Under the pieces are notes generated by a model. That model was not told where the DNA came from and searched no databases. It saw only the letters and a program-made list of their open reading frames with translations. Shown piece after piece: positions 24,658 to 32,255 of a stretch of 64,000 nucleotides of DNA (positions within the stretch are counted from its first letter, which is position 1; each line of letters opens with the position of its first letter). Position numbers and translations under genes: made by a program. Source of the DNA: CAYRYU01 sp964428355. GTDB lineage: Bacteria > Muiribacteriota > Ozemobacteria > Ozemobacterales > Ozemobacteraceae. Location of the stretch: contig CAYRYU010000004.1 in assembly GCA_964428355.1 (NCBI GenBank), positions 1-64,000 on the forward strand, in the 5' to 3' direction.

Positions 24658-25378
24658 AGGGTTGGAGGGAGGAGAGGTTCCAGTGAGGATTTCGCCGGTC
24701 GGCAGCTATGAAGCGGCTTCCCAGGGTTGCCGCCATGGCAAGGGGTTGAGGGGCCTGGCCGTTGTCCTGGTCCTCGAGGACTTCGAAAGAGACCCAGAGC
24801 AGCGGAACCTCGGGACTGGCTTCATGGGCATATGCCTTGAAACGGGCGTTCAGGATGCCGTGGAACTCCGTCCGGCCTTTCGGGGTTGAACGGACCAGGG
24901 TACGGGTTTTGGGGTCGAAGGAGTAGCGGATCAGCTCCAGGGGCGGAACCATCTGGTCCTTTGGGCAATCCATGCCGAACGCGAAAAACTCGATTCCGTC
25001 GAGAAGAAGGCGGATGGGGGAACTGTTGCCGGTTCCCGCGCCCCTGGGGCCGAAGGAGATGGGAAAACGTCTCGAGACTTCCCGAAAAGCCGCTTGATCG
25101 GAAGCAGAAAGAAAGGGAACCGCCCGGGAGAAATCCCGGCGAAGGGAAGCCAGGGCCAACCGTGCCGACTGGAGGTTCTGGAGGTCTCCGCTCCCCTGCC
25201 GGAACTGCCAGGTCAGAACCCCCATCCCTCTTCCAATTGCCAAAAGAAGAAAAGTCCCGATGAAGAAGGCGACGAGCGCTTCGATGAGGGTGAACCCCAC
25301 CCTCGATGGCACCACACGCCCGCGGAGAAACCCGCAAAACCATGTCTCTCCGCCGGGGCACCGGCGTCCTTCCTCCAT
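24656..25378 (-). CDS. Minor pseudopilin, GspJ-like
   Basis: 240 residues from the ATG at 25378, which shares one base with the preceding stop. A long leader ends in a prepilin peptidase site, SRVG|FTLIEALVAFFIGT, with the usual Glu at +5 and a hydrophobic N-helix. The soluble part is about 180 residues, the size of GspJ, and carries repeated beta strands. GspJ caps the pseudopilus of type II secretion together with GspI and GspK. Last gene of the pseudopilin operon. Confidence 0.75.
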   Translation of the reverse strand: MEEGRRCPGGETWFCGFLRGRVVPSRVGFTLIEALVAFFIGTFLLLAIGRGMGVLTWQFRQGSGDLQNLQSARLALASLRRDFSRAVPFLSASDQAAFREVSRRFPISFGPRGAGTGNSSPIRLLLDGIEFFAFGMDCPKDQMVPPLELIRYSFDPKTRTLVRSTPKGRTEFHGILNARFKAYAHEASPEVPLLWVSFEVLEDQDNGQAPQPLAMAATLGSRFIAADRRNPHWNLSSLQP

Positions 25379-25974
25379 CAATACTCCTCCCGGTCGTCCG
25401 TCAAGAGTGTAGACATTGTAAGGCTTCTCATCCGGTCGGGTTTTCCGCCCACCGAATCGATATGTTCGGGTGCCCGGCCCTCGTTCCATGACACGTCAAC
25501 GGTGACACGGTACAAGAATACTCTTCCGTCGGGGTTGGGAACCGGATTCACCGCGATGGTCCGGTAAAAAAAAGCGCTGTCATACTGCTTTGGATAGGCG
25601 AGGGGCTGGGTCCCCGAAGTGATGGAATAGAGCCCTGTAGTGGCCTCCGGAAGCGGAACGGGTTTGTTGGTGGCCGGATCGAGAAGGGAACCGGTCTGGT
25701 TCAGCATGGCTTTCAAGCCCTGGGCGTCGAGTTGCGTTGCCCGTGCCCAATCGATCGTTTCCTGCGCGATTTCGAGGGCCCTGAGGTGATGGATCGCCCT
25801 TTTTGTGCTCTCGCGGGTTTTTCCCATCGAGAAAAAGAGAATTCCCGCCAGGGAAATTACTATACCGACGGCGACGACGATTTCGATGAAGGAAAATCCT
25901 TCGTGGGAGCGGCTTCGAAACTGACAGGGCTTGAAGAAAATCACTGGCCCTCTCCTTCCCGCCAGGCCCGCCAT
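25378..25974 (-). CDS. Minor pseudopilin, GspI/GspH-like
   Basis: 198 residues. The leader ends SHEG|FSFIEIVVAVGIVISLAG, a standard type IV prepilin signal with Glu at +5. An amphipathic helix follows, then a beta-rich domain with a Pro-rich loop (NPVPNPDGRVFLYRVTVDV). The start codon overlaps the lipoprotein gene by 34 bases. It is translationally coupled to the GspJ-like gene. Confidence 0.75.
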   Translation of the reverse strand: MAGLAGRRGPVIFFKPCQFRSRSHEGFSFIEIVVAVGIVISLAGILFFSMGKTRESTKRAIHHLRALEIAQETIDWARATQLDAQGLKAMLNQTGSLLDPATNKPVPLPEATTGLYSITSGTQPLAYPKQYDSAFFYRTIAVNPVPNPDGRVFLYRVTVDVSWNEGRAPEHIDSVGGKPDRMRSLTMSTLLTDDREEY

Positions 25975-26384
25975 CTCTTCTGTTCTTCGGCAAGAAGGTC
26001 ATTCACGGCCAGTTCCGTCACAGCGCCCTGGACGATCTGTTTCAGGCCCTTCTGGACATCGGGCATGGGGGCGGGTTGGAAAGAGCCTTCCGGGAGGCCC
26101 TCATCGGGAGATCGGCCCGACGCCTGAGCCGGGCCGTCCACCCCTGATTCCGTTTCCGAAGACGACCCCTGTCCCAGGCGAAATCCTGGACTGGCCGGTG
26201 GGGCAGCCGACCGAGCGGGCATCTCAAAGCTGCTCGAGGAAGCCACTTCCCTCCGGGGCTGTTCAGGAACAGGTGCTTCGCCCCCGCAGCCCAACAGCCA
26301 ACCCCCAACGAGAAGGAGTGAAAGGAAAAGCGCGGTTCCGGAAAACCCCCGCTGAAGCTTCGCCCTCCTCGCCCTTTCAGTCAT
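25941..26384 (-). CDS. Small lipoprotein of the pseudopilin operon
   Basis: 147 residues. Basic start, hydrophobic core TALFLSLLLVGGWLLGC with a lipobox ending in Cys, then about 85 residues rich in Pro, Ser, Glu and Gly without structure signals. A short charged helix closes the protein (VTELAVNDLLAEEQKRWRAW). Its start overlaps the previous gene by eight bases and its end overlaps the next by 34. It may tether or guide the pseudopilus, but the role is unknown. Confidence 0.7.
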   Translation of the reverse strand: MTERARRAKLQRGFSGTALFLSLLLVGGWLLGCGGEAPVPEQPRREVASSSSFEMPARSAAPPASPGFRLGQGSSSETESGVDGPAQASGRSPDEGLPEGSFQPAPMPDVQKGLKQIVQGAVTELAVNDLLAEEQKRWRAWREGEGQ

Positions 26385-28539
26385 CGGCGGTCACCGAGAA
26401 GAACGTGGGAATAGGCCCGACGCTGAACCGAAAGGGATCCAGGGGAAGGAACAGCTCCGGGTCATGGGTTATCCGTAACGTCGAAGCGCCCGTTTTTCCC
26501 CTTCCGAGGTTGAGATCGTCCACCACGAGATTCCCCAAGATCTGAACCTCCGCGGTCTGGAAATAGATGGTTCCCTGCTGCTGGGGTTGGATGCCCGAGT
26601 TGTCGGGCGGGGAGAGCGTGGTGGCGACGAGCGAGGCCTCGATCCTTGCAGGCTTCCCCTGGCTGCCAAGGAGGAAACTTCCGGAAAGAAGGTAGATCTT
26701 GAGCCGGTCCCTTTGGGGGTCGGCTTTGGTCAGCGAGTCGATTTCGCATTGCCCCCGGAAAAGAATGATCGTTCCTTTTCCGACGAAGTTGCGGATAGAT
26801 TTCAGGTCGAGGGGGGCTCCGTCGATACCGTGGATAACACTGATTCCGTCCAGAAAAAGATGGTCCTGGCCTGAACGGGAACGGACCCTGTCGGCGAGGA
26901 ACTCCCCGACAGTGGCATAGAAGTGGGATACCGTCCTGAGATTGGGGTCCAGGACCGGGAAAATGTCGCCTCCGTTCCGCGTTCCACCCTTTTGCTGAGG
27001 CTGTGGCCGGGGCTTGGACTCGTTGAAAAAGAAAGTGTTGATGCTGATTTCATCGACCGCGCGGCTCATGAGGGTTTCTTCGATTCCATGGATCTTTCCG
27101 ACGGGGCGGTTTGAAAGAGAGATGGGATCGGTGGGGCCGGCGAAGTTCAGGGGAATCTCGGGAAATCTCATTGTTTTCGGGCCCTGCCTCATCGGAAGGA
27201 GAAGAGGGAACTCGTCAAGGAATGCGACCTTGAAGAACCTGAGGAAAACGTTTCCTTCGACGAATACAGGGATGTCGCGGTTTTCCCCGAAAAGTAAAGG
27301 CATCCTGCCTCCCCGGACCCGGAAGGGGTTGAACTGATCGTAATAGATGAAGAAGTTCTGGATTCCGGAAAAGTGGGGGAAATCGGCAATGAAAGGGGTT
27401 AGACGATCGCTGTTTCCCTGTCTGATGTGGGAGTAGTCGGTGTAGCCGTAATGATACTTCCAGGCTTTCTTGCACAAATCGGCGATGGTCTTGAACAGCT
27501 GGGAACCGGCGGGTTTCCCTCCTGCCTGGTTGAAATCCTGCATTATCTCGAAGGGCACTGTGTTCGGATCCGAGGAGTAGGGGCGGGCTTTGTCGACGAT
27601 TTCCTTGATGTAGAAATCGGTCAGTGTCCGGACCTGACAGAAATCCGAGAAGGGATAGCGGTCAGCAACGACCTTGAAATCGACGGCGGGGGTGTGGGCG
27701 GCGAAGAGCTGCCCGGAGCTGACGCCCCCTGCCCCTGCGCTTTTGGGGGCGAAGCCGCAGGCGTTTGGGCTCATGTTGCTGATCAGAGCTTTGTCCCCCA
27801 GGAAATCCAGGTCCAGGAAGATGGGTGGCGGACCCGAGCCCTTTCCCCCGTCAGGGAACTCCGGAACGGGCGGATAGAAGCGGCTTCCGAGATACACCCG
27901 TGAATGGGCGTTGGGAAGCCGGACTCCCTCGATGATGAGGCGGCGGTCGATGTCGTTGAGTGTGGGGCAGAAACTTTTCAGGTAGAGGGCGTACTTGTCG
28001 AAGAAGAGATCCCGAAGGTCGACTCCCCGTATCTCGCGCCGTTCCCTGACGATGAGAGGATGGCCGGTTCCGTGGCCCCCGATGGACTTGCATTCCAACT
28101 CCAGGAAGCCCAGCAGGGAAAACGGGGTGGTGGAAGTCTTCACGGGGAAAACGAACCGCGCCAGGCCGACGAACTGCCCCTTGGAACTCAGGGTTGCCTT
28201 TGCCAGGGAGTTGGTCTGCGGGAGGCGTGGGGGGGAAAAATCCACGGCGAAGGAGAGGGGGGCCGCAGACCCGCCTCCGCCCGCGACAACGCCGAACAGT
28301 TTCCGACAGTCATTGCCGATTGGCGTTTTGGGGTCATTGACCTCGGCCTTGATTACTGCCAGCATTTCCTGGATTCCGGACTGGCCCAGTTGAACGATGC
28401 GGCTCTGGTCGATGGTCTTCGAAAGCTGGTCCGCTTCGCCGAGGTGGAACTGGAAGAGGGCGGCAAAAAAGATCGCGCCGCATGCCAGAAACGCAAGGAG
28501 GATGTAGAGTAGGGATCCTCCCCGCCACGGGGATTTCAT
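26377..28539 (-). CDS. Large pilin-like (PilX/GspK-type N-terminus) protein
   Basis: 720 residues. The N-terminus is GGSLLYILLAFLACGAIFFAALF followed by a long amphipathic helix, the layout of PilX or GspK minor pilins, although the cleavage site (RGG|SLLY) is atypical and lacks Glu at +5. The remaining 650 residues are predicted globular and match no family I know, with several FPEF/FPHF aromatic motifs. It is much larger than GspK (about 320 residues), so an added substrate-binding or adhesive domain is likely. It adjoins its neighbours without gaps. Confidence 0.65.
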   Translation of the reverse strand: MKSPWRGGSLLYILLAFLACGAIFFAALFQFHLGEADQLSKTIDQSRIVQLGQSGIQEMLAVIKAEVNDPKTPIGNDCRKLFGVVAGGGGSAAPLSFAVDFSPPRLPQTNSLAKATLSSKGQFVGLARFVFPVKTSTTPFSLLGFLELECKSIGGHGTGHPLIVRERREIRGVDLRDLFFDKYALYLKSFCPTLNDIDRRLIIEGVRLPNAHSRVYLGSRFYPPVPEFPDGGKGSGPPPIFLDLDFLGDKALISNMSPNACGFAPKSAGAGGVSSGQLFAAHTPAVDFKVVADRYPFSDFCQVRTLTDFYIKEIVDKARPYSSDPNTVPFEIMQDFNQAGGKPAGSQLFKTIADLCKKAWKYHYGYTDYSHIRQGNSDRLTPFIADFPHFSGIQNFFIYYDQFNPFRVRGGRMPLLFGENRDIPVFVEGNVFLRFFKVAFLDEFPLLLPMRQGPKTMRFPEIPLNFAGPTDPISLSNRPVGKIHGIEETLMSRAVDEISINTFFFNESKPRPQPQQKGGTRNGGDIFPVLDPNLRTVSHFYATVGEFLADRVRSRSGQDHLFLDGISVIHGIDGAPLDLKSIRNFVGKGTIILFRGQCEIDSLTKADPQRDRLKIYLLSGSFLLGSQGKPARIEASLVATTLSPPDNSGIQPQQQGTIYFQTAEVQILGNLVVDDLNLGRGKTGASTLRITHDPELFLPLDPFRFSVGPIPTFFSVTADD

Positions 28540-29660
28540 CAGTTCCCGCCCAGGTTAAGACCCGGCTTGGGTTTGGGGGCACTCTCGGAGGGGTCGGAAA
28601 CCACGCCGATGGTTCCCGAGGCGGTCGAAACGACTCCGATCACTCCCGATTCGGAGGCTGGGCCACTTTTCCCGGTTCCGGAGGTGGGATCGGAGGAACT
28701 CGGGGTTGTGGTCTGCGTGTTATCATCCGTCGCGGTCGGCTCGGGAGTGGGGGAAGGGGGCGTGGGCGGCACCTGGGAGGTCTCCCCCGCGCCGTCGCTG
28801 TTGTCGAATGCCTGGGAAACGGCTCCCGAAGTGTTCTCGGACCCGCCTCCCGACTGGGTTCCCCCCATGCCGCCAAGTTGTGAAGCATATCCGGAGTCCG
28901 CCGCCGAAGCTTGCTGTGCCTGTTGGATCAGCTCATTCCCCGCCGCGATCAATCTATTGGCGGCGGCTTTGAGCTTTTCCGCGACCTGGGTCAGCTGGGC
29001 TTTAATGTCGGCGGGTTTCATGTATTGAACGAGATTGTCATCGATTCCTCCGGCGAAACTGGCGAACTCGTCGGCCTTGTTTTGCAGCTCCTTGCCTTTC
29101 TCGATTGTCTGGTTTCCGGTATTTTCCATGGTGGTCTGCCAGGAGGATTTCCCCTCAGCGGTTCCCCCCATTCCCCCAGAGACACCTTTCGAGGCACTTT
29201 GGGCCGCTTTGTAGGACGTCTGGACGCTGACCCAGCTTGCCTCATTCAGGAGGGCATCCCCCAGGTTTCCTTTCTTCTCACGAATGAAGTTGTTGATCTT
29301 TTCCGCCTCTTGCACGATTTCCGACTTTTTGGGGGAAACTTCCTCCTCAGCCCTGGTTTTCAAATATTCCTGGCTCGGGACCAAGGGGTAACCGTTCGCC
29401 AACTTCTCAGCATTTGAAAGGGACAAAATCTGGCTCATGATTTCTCCCTTTTTCTTAGCGACCATGGATTCGAATTTTCCCCCTTCAGTCTCATCGATCG
29501 AAACTGTGGGCAAACCTCTCACCGCCCCATTGGCGTCACGGGCCATTCCTATTGCGTCATCGATCGCATCAGCGCGGGTGGCAGGGTTGACCGCAATGAT
29601 TCCGGCCACGACAAGGGCGAAAACAAAAATCGCGGAGCAGTTCCCCACGTTTCTCTTCAT
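28539..29660 (-). CDS. Exported helical protein with Pro/Thr/Ser-rich C-terminus
   Basis: 373 residues from the ATG at 29660, preceded by AGGAGGG eight bases upstream. A signal peptide covers residues 1-31 (CSAIFVFALVVAGIIAVNPATRADA). Residues 35-260 are helical, charged and probably coiled coil. After a Gly-rich segment the last 100 residues are rich in Ser, Thr, Pro and Gly with repeated SGTIGVVS. Family unknown. Position inside the pseudopilin operon suggests it is either a partner in the periplasm or the exported substrate. Confidence 0.7.
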   Translation of the reverse strand: MKRNVGNCSAIFVFALVVAGIIAVNPATRADAIDDAIGMARDANGAVRGLPTVSIDETEGGKFESMVAKKKGEIMSQILSLSNAEKLANGYPLVPSQEYLKTRAEEEVSPKKSEIVQEAEKINNFIREKKGNLGDALLNEASWVSVQTSYKAAQSASKGVSGGMGGTAEGKSSWQTTMENTGNQTIEKGKELQNKADEFASFAGGIDDNLVQYMKPADIKAQLTQVAEKLKAAANRLIAAGNELIQQAQQASAADSGYASQLGGMGGTQSGGGSENTSGAVSQAFDNSDGAGETSQVPPTPPSPTPEPTATDDNTQTTTPSSSDPTSGTGKSGPASESGVIGVVSTASGTIGVVSDPSESAPKPKPGLNLGGN

Positions 29661-29693
29661 TTTGAATTCCCTCCTGAAAAATCCAGTCAAAAT

Positions 29694-30329
29694 CTACTTT
29701 GCAGTTTCGGGTTGCCGGTTACAGGAATCCTCTTTTCCTTTCTTCCCTGACGCGGGGGGCAGAGGATCGACTCCGTACATGAACCATTGGCCTTCGATCC
29801 GGCAGCCGTAACCGGCGGCTTTGGCGATGACCTGAAGAACGGCCCGGCATGGAACCCCGAAAAAACGGCACGAGACCGGGGTCTTGTCGCCCCGTTCAGG
29901 CTCGATGCGAAGGCTTGCCCTTTTCGCGATGAAGTGAAGGACGGCATCGAGGCTGACTTCCCTGAAATCCATCGTCACCCGTTCCGATTCCGATGCGCCC
30001 GGAAGGGAGGGGAATGGAATCGCCCCACTTTCCCACGGCACATCCCTGAAAACCCATATCCCGTCGATTTCTTCCAGGAGCGACCCGGTGGCGGTCGCGA
30101 CCAACCGGAATCCGTCAGGACCCGGCTTTGGGGAAAGACCGATGGGGATTGCGCCGCGGATTTTCTTGCCGATCGCGACGAAAGAGAACCCGGAAGCTTG
30201 GGAAATCCTTCCGAGGAGCTCGATTCCGGGCGGAATCGGGTTGACCTCCTCCCGTTCTTCAGCCCGGGCAAGACGAGGGAGGGTTCCCAGGACAAGGACG
30301 AGCAGGAAAATGAGGCTTCTGATTCTCAT
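29694..30329 (-). CDS. Exported STN / secretin N0-like domain protein
   Basis: 211 residues with a signal peptide (IRSLIFLLVLVLGTLPRLARA). Residues 110-190 read MDFREVSLDAVLHFIAKRASLRIEP type followed by FFGVPCRAVLQVIAKAAGYGC, the two-part pattern of the STN/N0 domain found at the start of GspD, PilQ and TonB receptors. There is no outer-membrane pore domain. It may dock onto a secretin encoded elsewhere. First gene of the minus-strand operon running to 24656. Confidence 0.7.
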   Translation of the reverse strand: MRIRSLIFLLVLVLGTLPRLARAEEREEVNPIPPGIELLGRISQASGFSFVAIGKKIRGAIPIGLSPKPGPDGFRLVATATGSLLEEIDGIWVFRDVPWESGAIPFPSLPGASESERVTMDFREVSLDAVLHFIAKRASLRIEPERGDKTPVSCRFFGVPCRAVLQVIAKAAGYGCRIEGQWFMYGVDPLPPASGKKGKEDSCNRQPETAK

Positions 30330-30333
30330 CTTG

Positions 30334-30348
30334 TGATAGAATGATACC
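30334..30348 (+). promoter_or_regulatory. Extended -10 promoter for the HEAT/SpoIIE operon
   Basis: TGATAGAATGATACC, with TGATAGAAT as extended -10 and no good -35. Thirteen bases of it (ATAGAATGATACC) recur in front of the gene at 54943. Start of transcription would be near 30349, leaving a leader of about 44 bases with GGTGAGG before the ATG at 30393. Confidence 0.5.
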
Positions 30349-30392
30349 TCAAATCCCGGGAAGGTCCAAGATGGTGGGATGGTGAGGTTCAG

Positions 30393-32255
30393 ATGGGATA
30401 TTCAGTCGAAGAAGTGATCGCCCTCCTCGACTCGGCGGACCATTCGACGAAGGCCTTCGCGCTCCAGTTCCTGATCAGGAACCTTTCCCTGACGGGGGAT
30501 ACCAAGGTCAGGGAGAAGGTCGACCTCCTGCTCCGCGACGATGATGTCACCATCCGCTTCTGGGCACGCAAGCTCGCCGAATGCTGTGAGCGTCTGGAGC
30601 GCAAGGAGGAGGAACTATCCCAGGGAAAACCTGCGGCTTATGGTGACGAGCTTCCGGCCGCCCTGGCGCCTGGAGACCTGGACCGGCTCTTCTCCGACCT
30701 CGTGAAGGCGGCCACCGGGAAGGACGGAGTCGAGATCCTCAAGGAGATCCTGACGCATGATTCCCCAGGCCTCTCCGCGCGCCTCGTCGAATACCTGAAG
30801 GGTTGCCGGGATGTCGTGCAGGTTTCCTTTCTGACGAAACAGATCGGCCTGCGTTATCCTTCCCCCGAAACCCTGGTTGCCCTGGCCCCCTACCTCACCC
30901 ACGAGGACGATCGCGTTGTCGCGAACACCATCGAAGGGATCGAAACTTCCGAGGATCCCAAGGTCGTCGCCCTCTTCGCCCAGCTCCTGAACCACCGGAG
31001 CCACCGCGTCAGGGGAAACGCGGCCCAGGCCATATCCAGATTCGATCCTGAGGCCGCCAGAGGCGTGGTTTCGAAGATGATTGGCATGCGGGAGCGACCG
31101 AACTTCGTAATCGCCGCCTGTCACGCCGCCAAGCAGATGAAGGACCGGTCCTTTCTTCCCGCCCTCCTGGCGTTGACCGATGACACCTGGGCTTCCGAGG
31201 AAGCGACCGGGGCTATCCTTGCCCTGGTTGTCGATGACGCATTTTCCGAAATGGAAAAGCTGCTCAAATCGCGGCCCCTCGATGTCCGTGCGGATTCCCT
31301 CCTGAAAACGCTTTGCGAGCGAGCCGAAGCGATCCGGAAGGGCTTCTCGAAACCCGATCCGGGTTTGAAATCATCGGGGGCTGGGGAACCGGGAAACCCG
31401 AACCAGGGCCTCTTCGGCCAGGACCGGGACGAAAACCGGATCTTCGATTTCCAGGTCCTCGAAAGAAAGATATTGGCGCTCGAGGAAGCGATCAACCTCG
31501 AGCAGGGTCAGGCGATGGCCCTCGAAAACCGCATCGAAGCCTTCGGACTTTTCTCCCGGATCATCTACAGGCCACAGGAAAGCGAGATTTCCCTCATCTA
31601 CTCCGAGACCAGATACGAACCTTTCTGGGACGTCCGTTTCCGGACCTTCATCGATTATTCCCGGCTGCGGGAGGCCGTCCTTCCAACCGACAAGCCTGTC
31701 GCGGAAGTGAAGATCGGCGGGCAGATAATCAAGGCCACGGATGGGAAGGTCAGGCTCAGCCTGGGGGAGCACTGTTCCGAGGAGAGCTGCCACGAGGTTT
31801 TCATCGACGCGTGTTCCGGAAAACGGGTCGACCTTTCGGTTCATGCAGCGAACCCGAAGCACGAGATCGGGACTCCCGAGGAACTGCACGTAGCCGACTT
31901 GATTGTCCTTCCCGCAAAAGTGAAGGCCTCGGTGATCATGCGTGAGCTTCTTGCCGAGTTCGTGAAACCCGTAAAAGCCGATGAGATCAACGGTGAGAAG
32001 ATCACGATCGAGCGGTTGAACCTGATGTTCAGGCCGATACACGCCTTCGAGTTCCAGTGGGGGCAGAAAACGGCTGTTCTGGAGATCGATGCGCTGACCG
32101 GTGCGATTTCCGCCGGCCGCGCCGTTAAGGAGCGGTTCCAGGCCGTATTCTCCACCGATAAGCTTTTCGAAATCGGATCGGAAGTCTTCGGGTTGGTGGT
32201 TCCCGGAGGGGAGATCGCCCTGAGACTTGCCCGCGCAGTAATGAAAAAGGGTTGA
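30393..32255 (+). CDS. HEAT-repeat scaffold protein
   Basis: 620 residues, no signal peptide. Residues 1-320 form HEAT/armadillo-type helix pairs (for example LAPYLTHEDDRVVANTIEGIETSEDPKVVALFAQLLNHRSHRVRGNAAQAI, seen here as separate short repeats). A helical linker at about 345-385 is followed by a 230-residue C-terminal region of mixed fold that I do not recognise. That region has FIDYSRLREAV and a Glu/Cys pair in EHCSEESCHEVF. It is four bases overlapped by the first SpoIIE phosphatase gene, so it may hold signalling partners together. Confidence 0.75.
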   Translation: MGYSVEEVIALLDSADHSTKAFALQFLIRNLSLTGDTKVREKVDLLLRDDDVTIRFWARKLAECCERLERKEEELSQGKPAAYGDELPAALAPGDLDRLFSDLVKAATGKDGVEILKEILTHDSPGLSARLVEYLKGCRDVVQVSFLTKQIGLRYPSPETLVALAPYLTHEDDRVVANTIEGIETSEDPKVVALFAQLLNHRSHRVRGNAAQAISRFDPEAARGVVSKMIGMRERPNFVIAACHAAKQMKDRSFLPALLALTDDTWASEEATGAILALVVDDAFSEMEKLLKSRPLDVRADSLLKTLCERAEAIRKGFSKPDPGLKSSGAGEPGNPNQGLFGQDRDENRIFDFQVLERKILALEEAINLEQGQAMALENRIEAFGLFSRIIYRPQESEISLIYSETRYEPFWDVRFRTFIDYSRLREAVLPTDKPVAEVKIGGQIIKATDGKVRLSLGEHCSEESCHEVFIDACSGKRVDLSVHAANPKHEIGTPEELHVADLIVLPAKVKASVIMRELLAEFVKPVKADEINGEKITIERLNLMFRPIHAFEFQWGQKTAVLEIDALTGAISAGRAVKERFQAVFSTDKLFEIGSEVFGLVVPGGEIALRLARAVMKKG

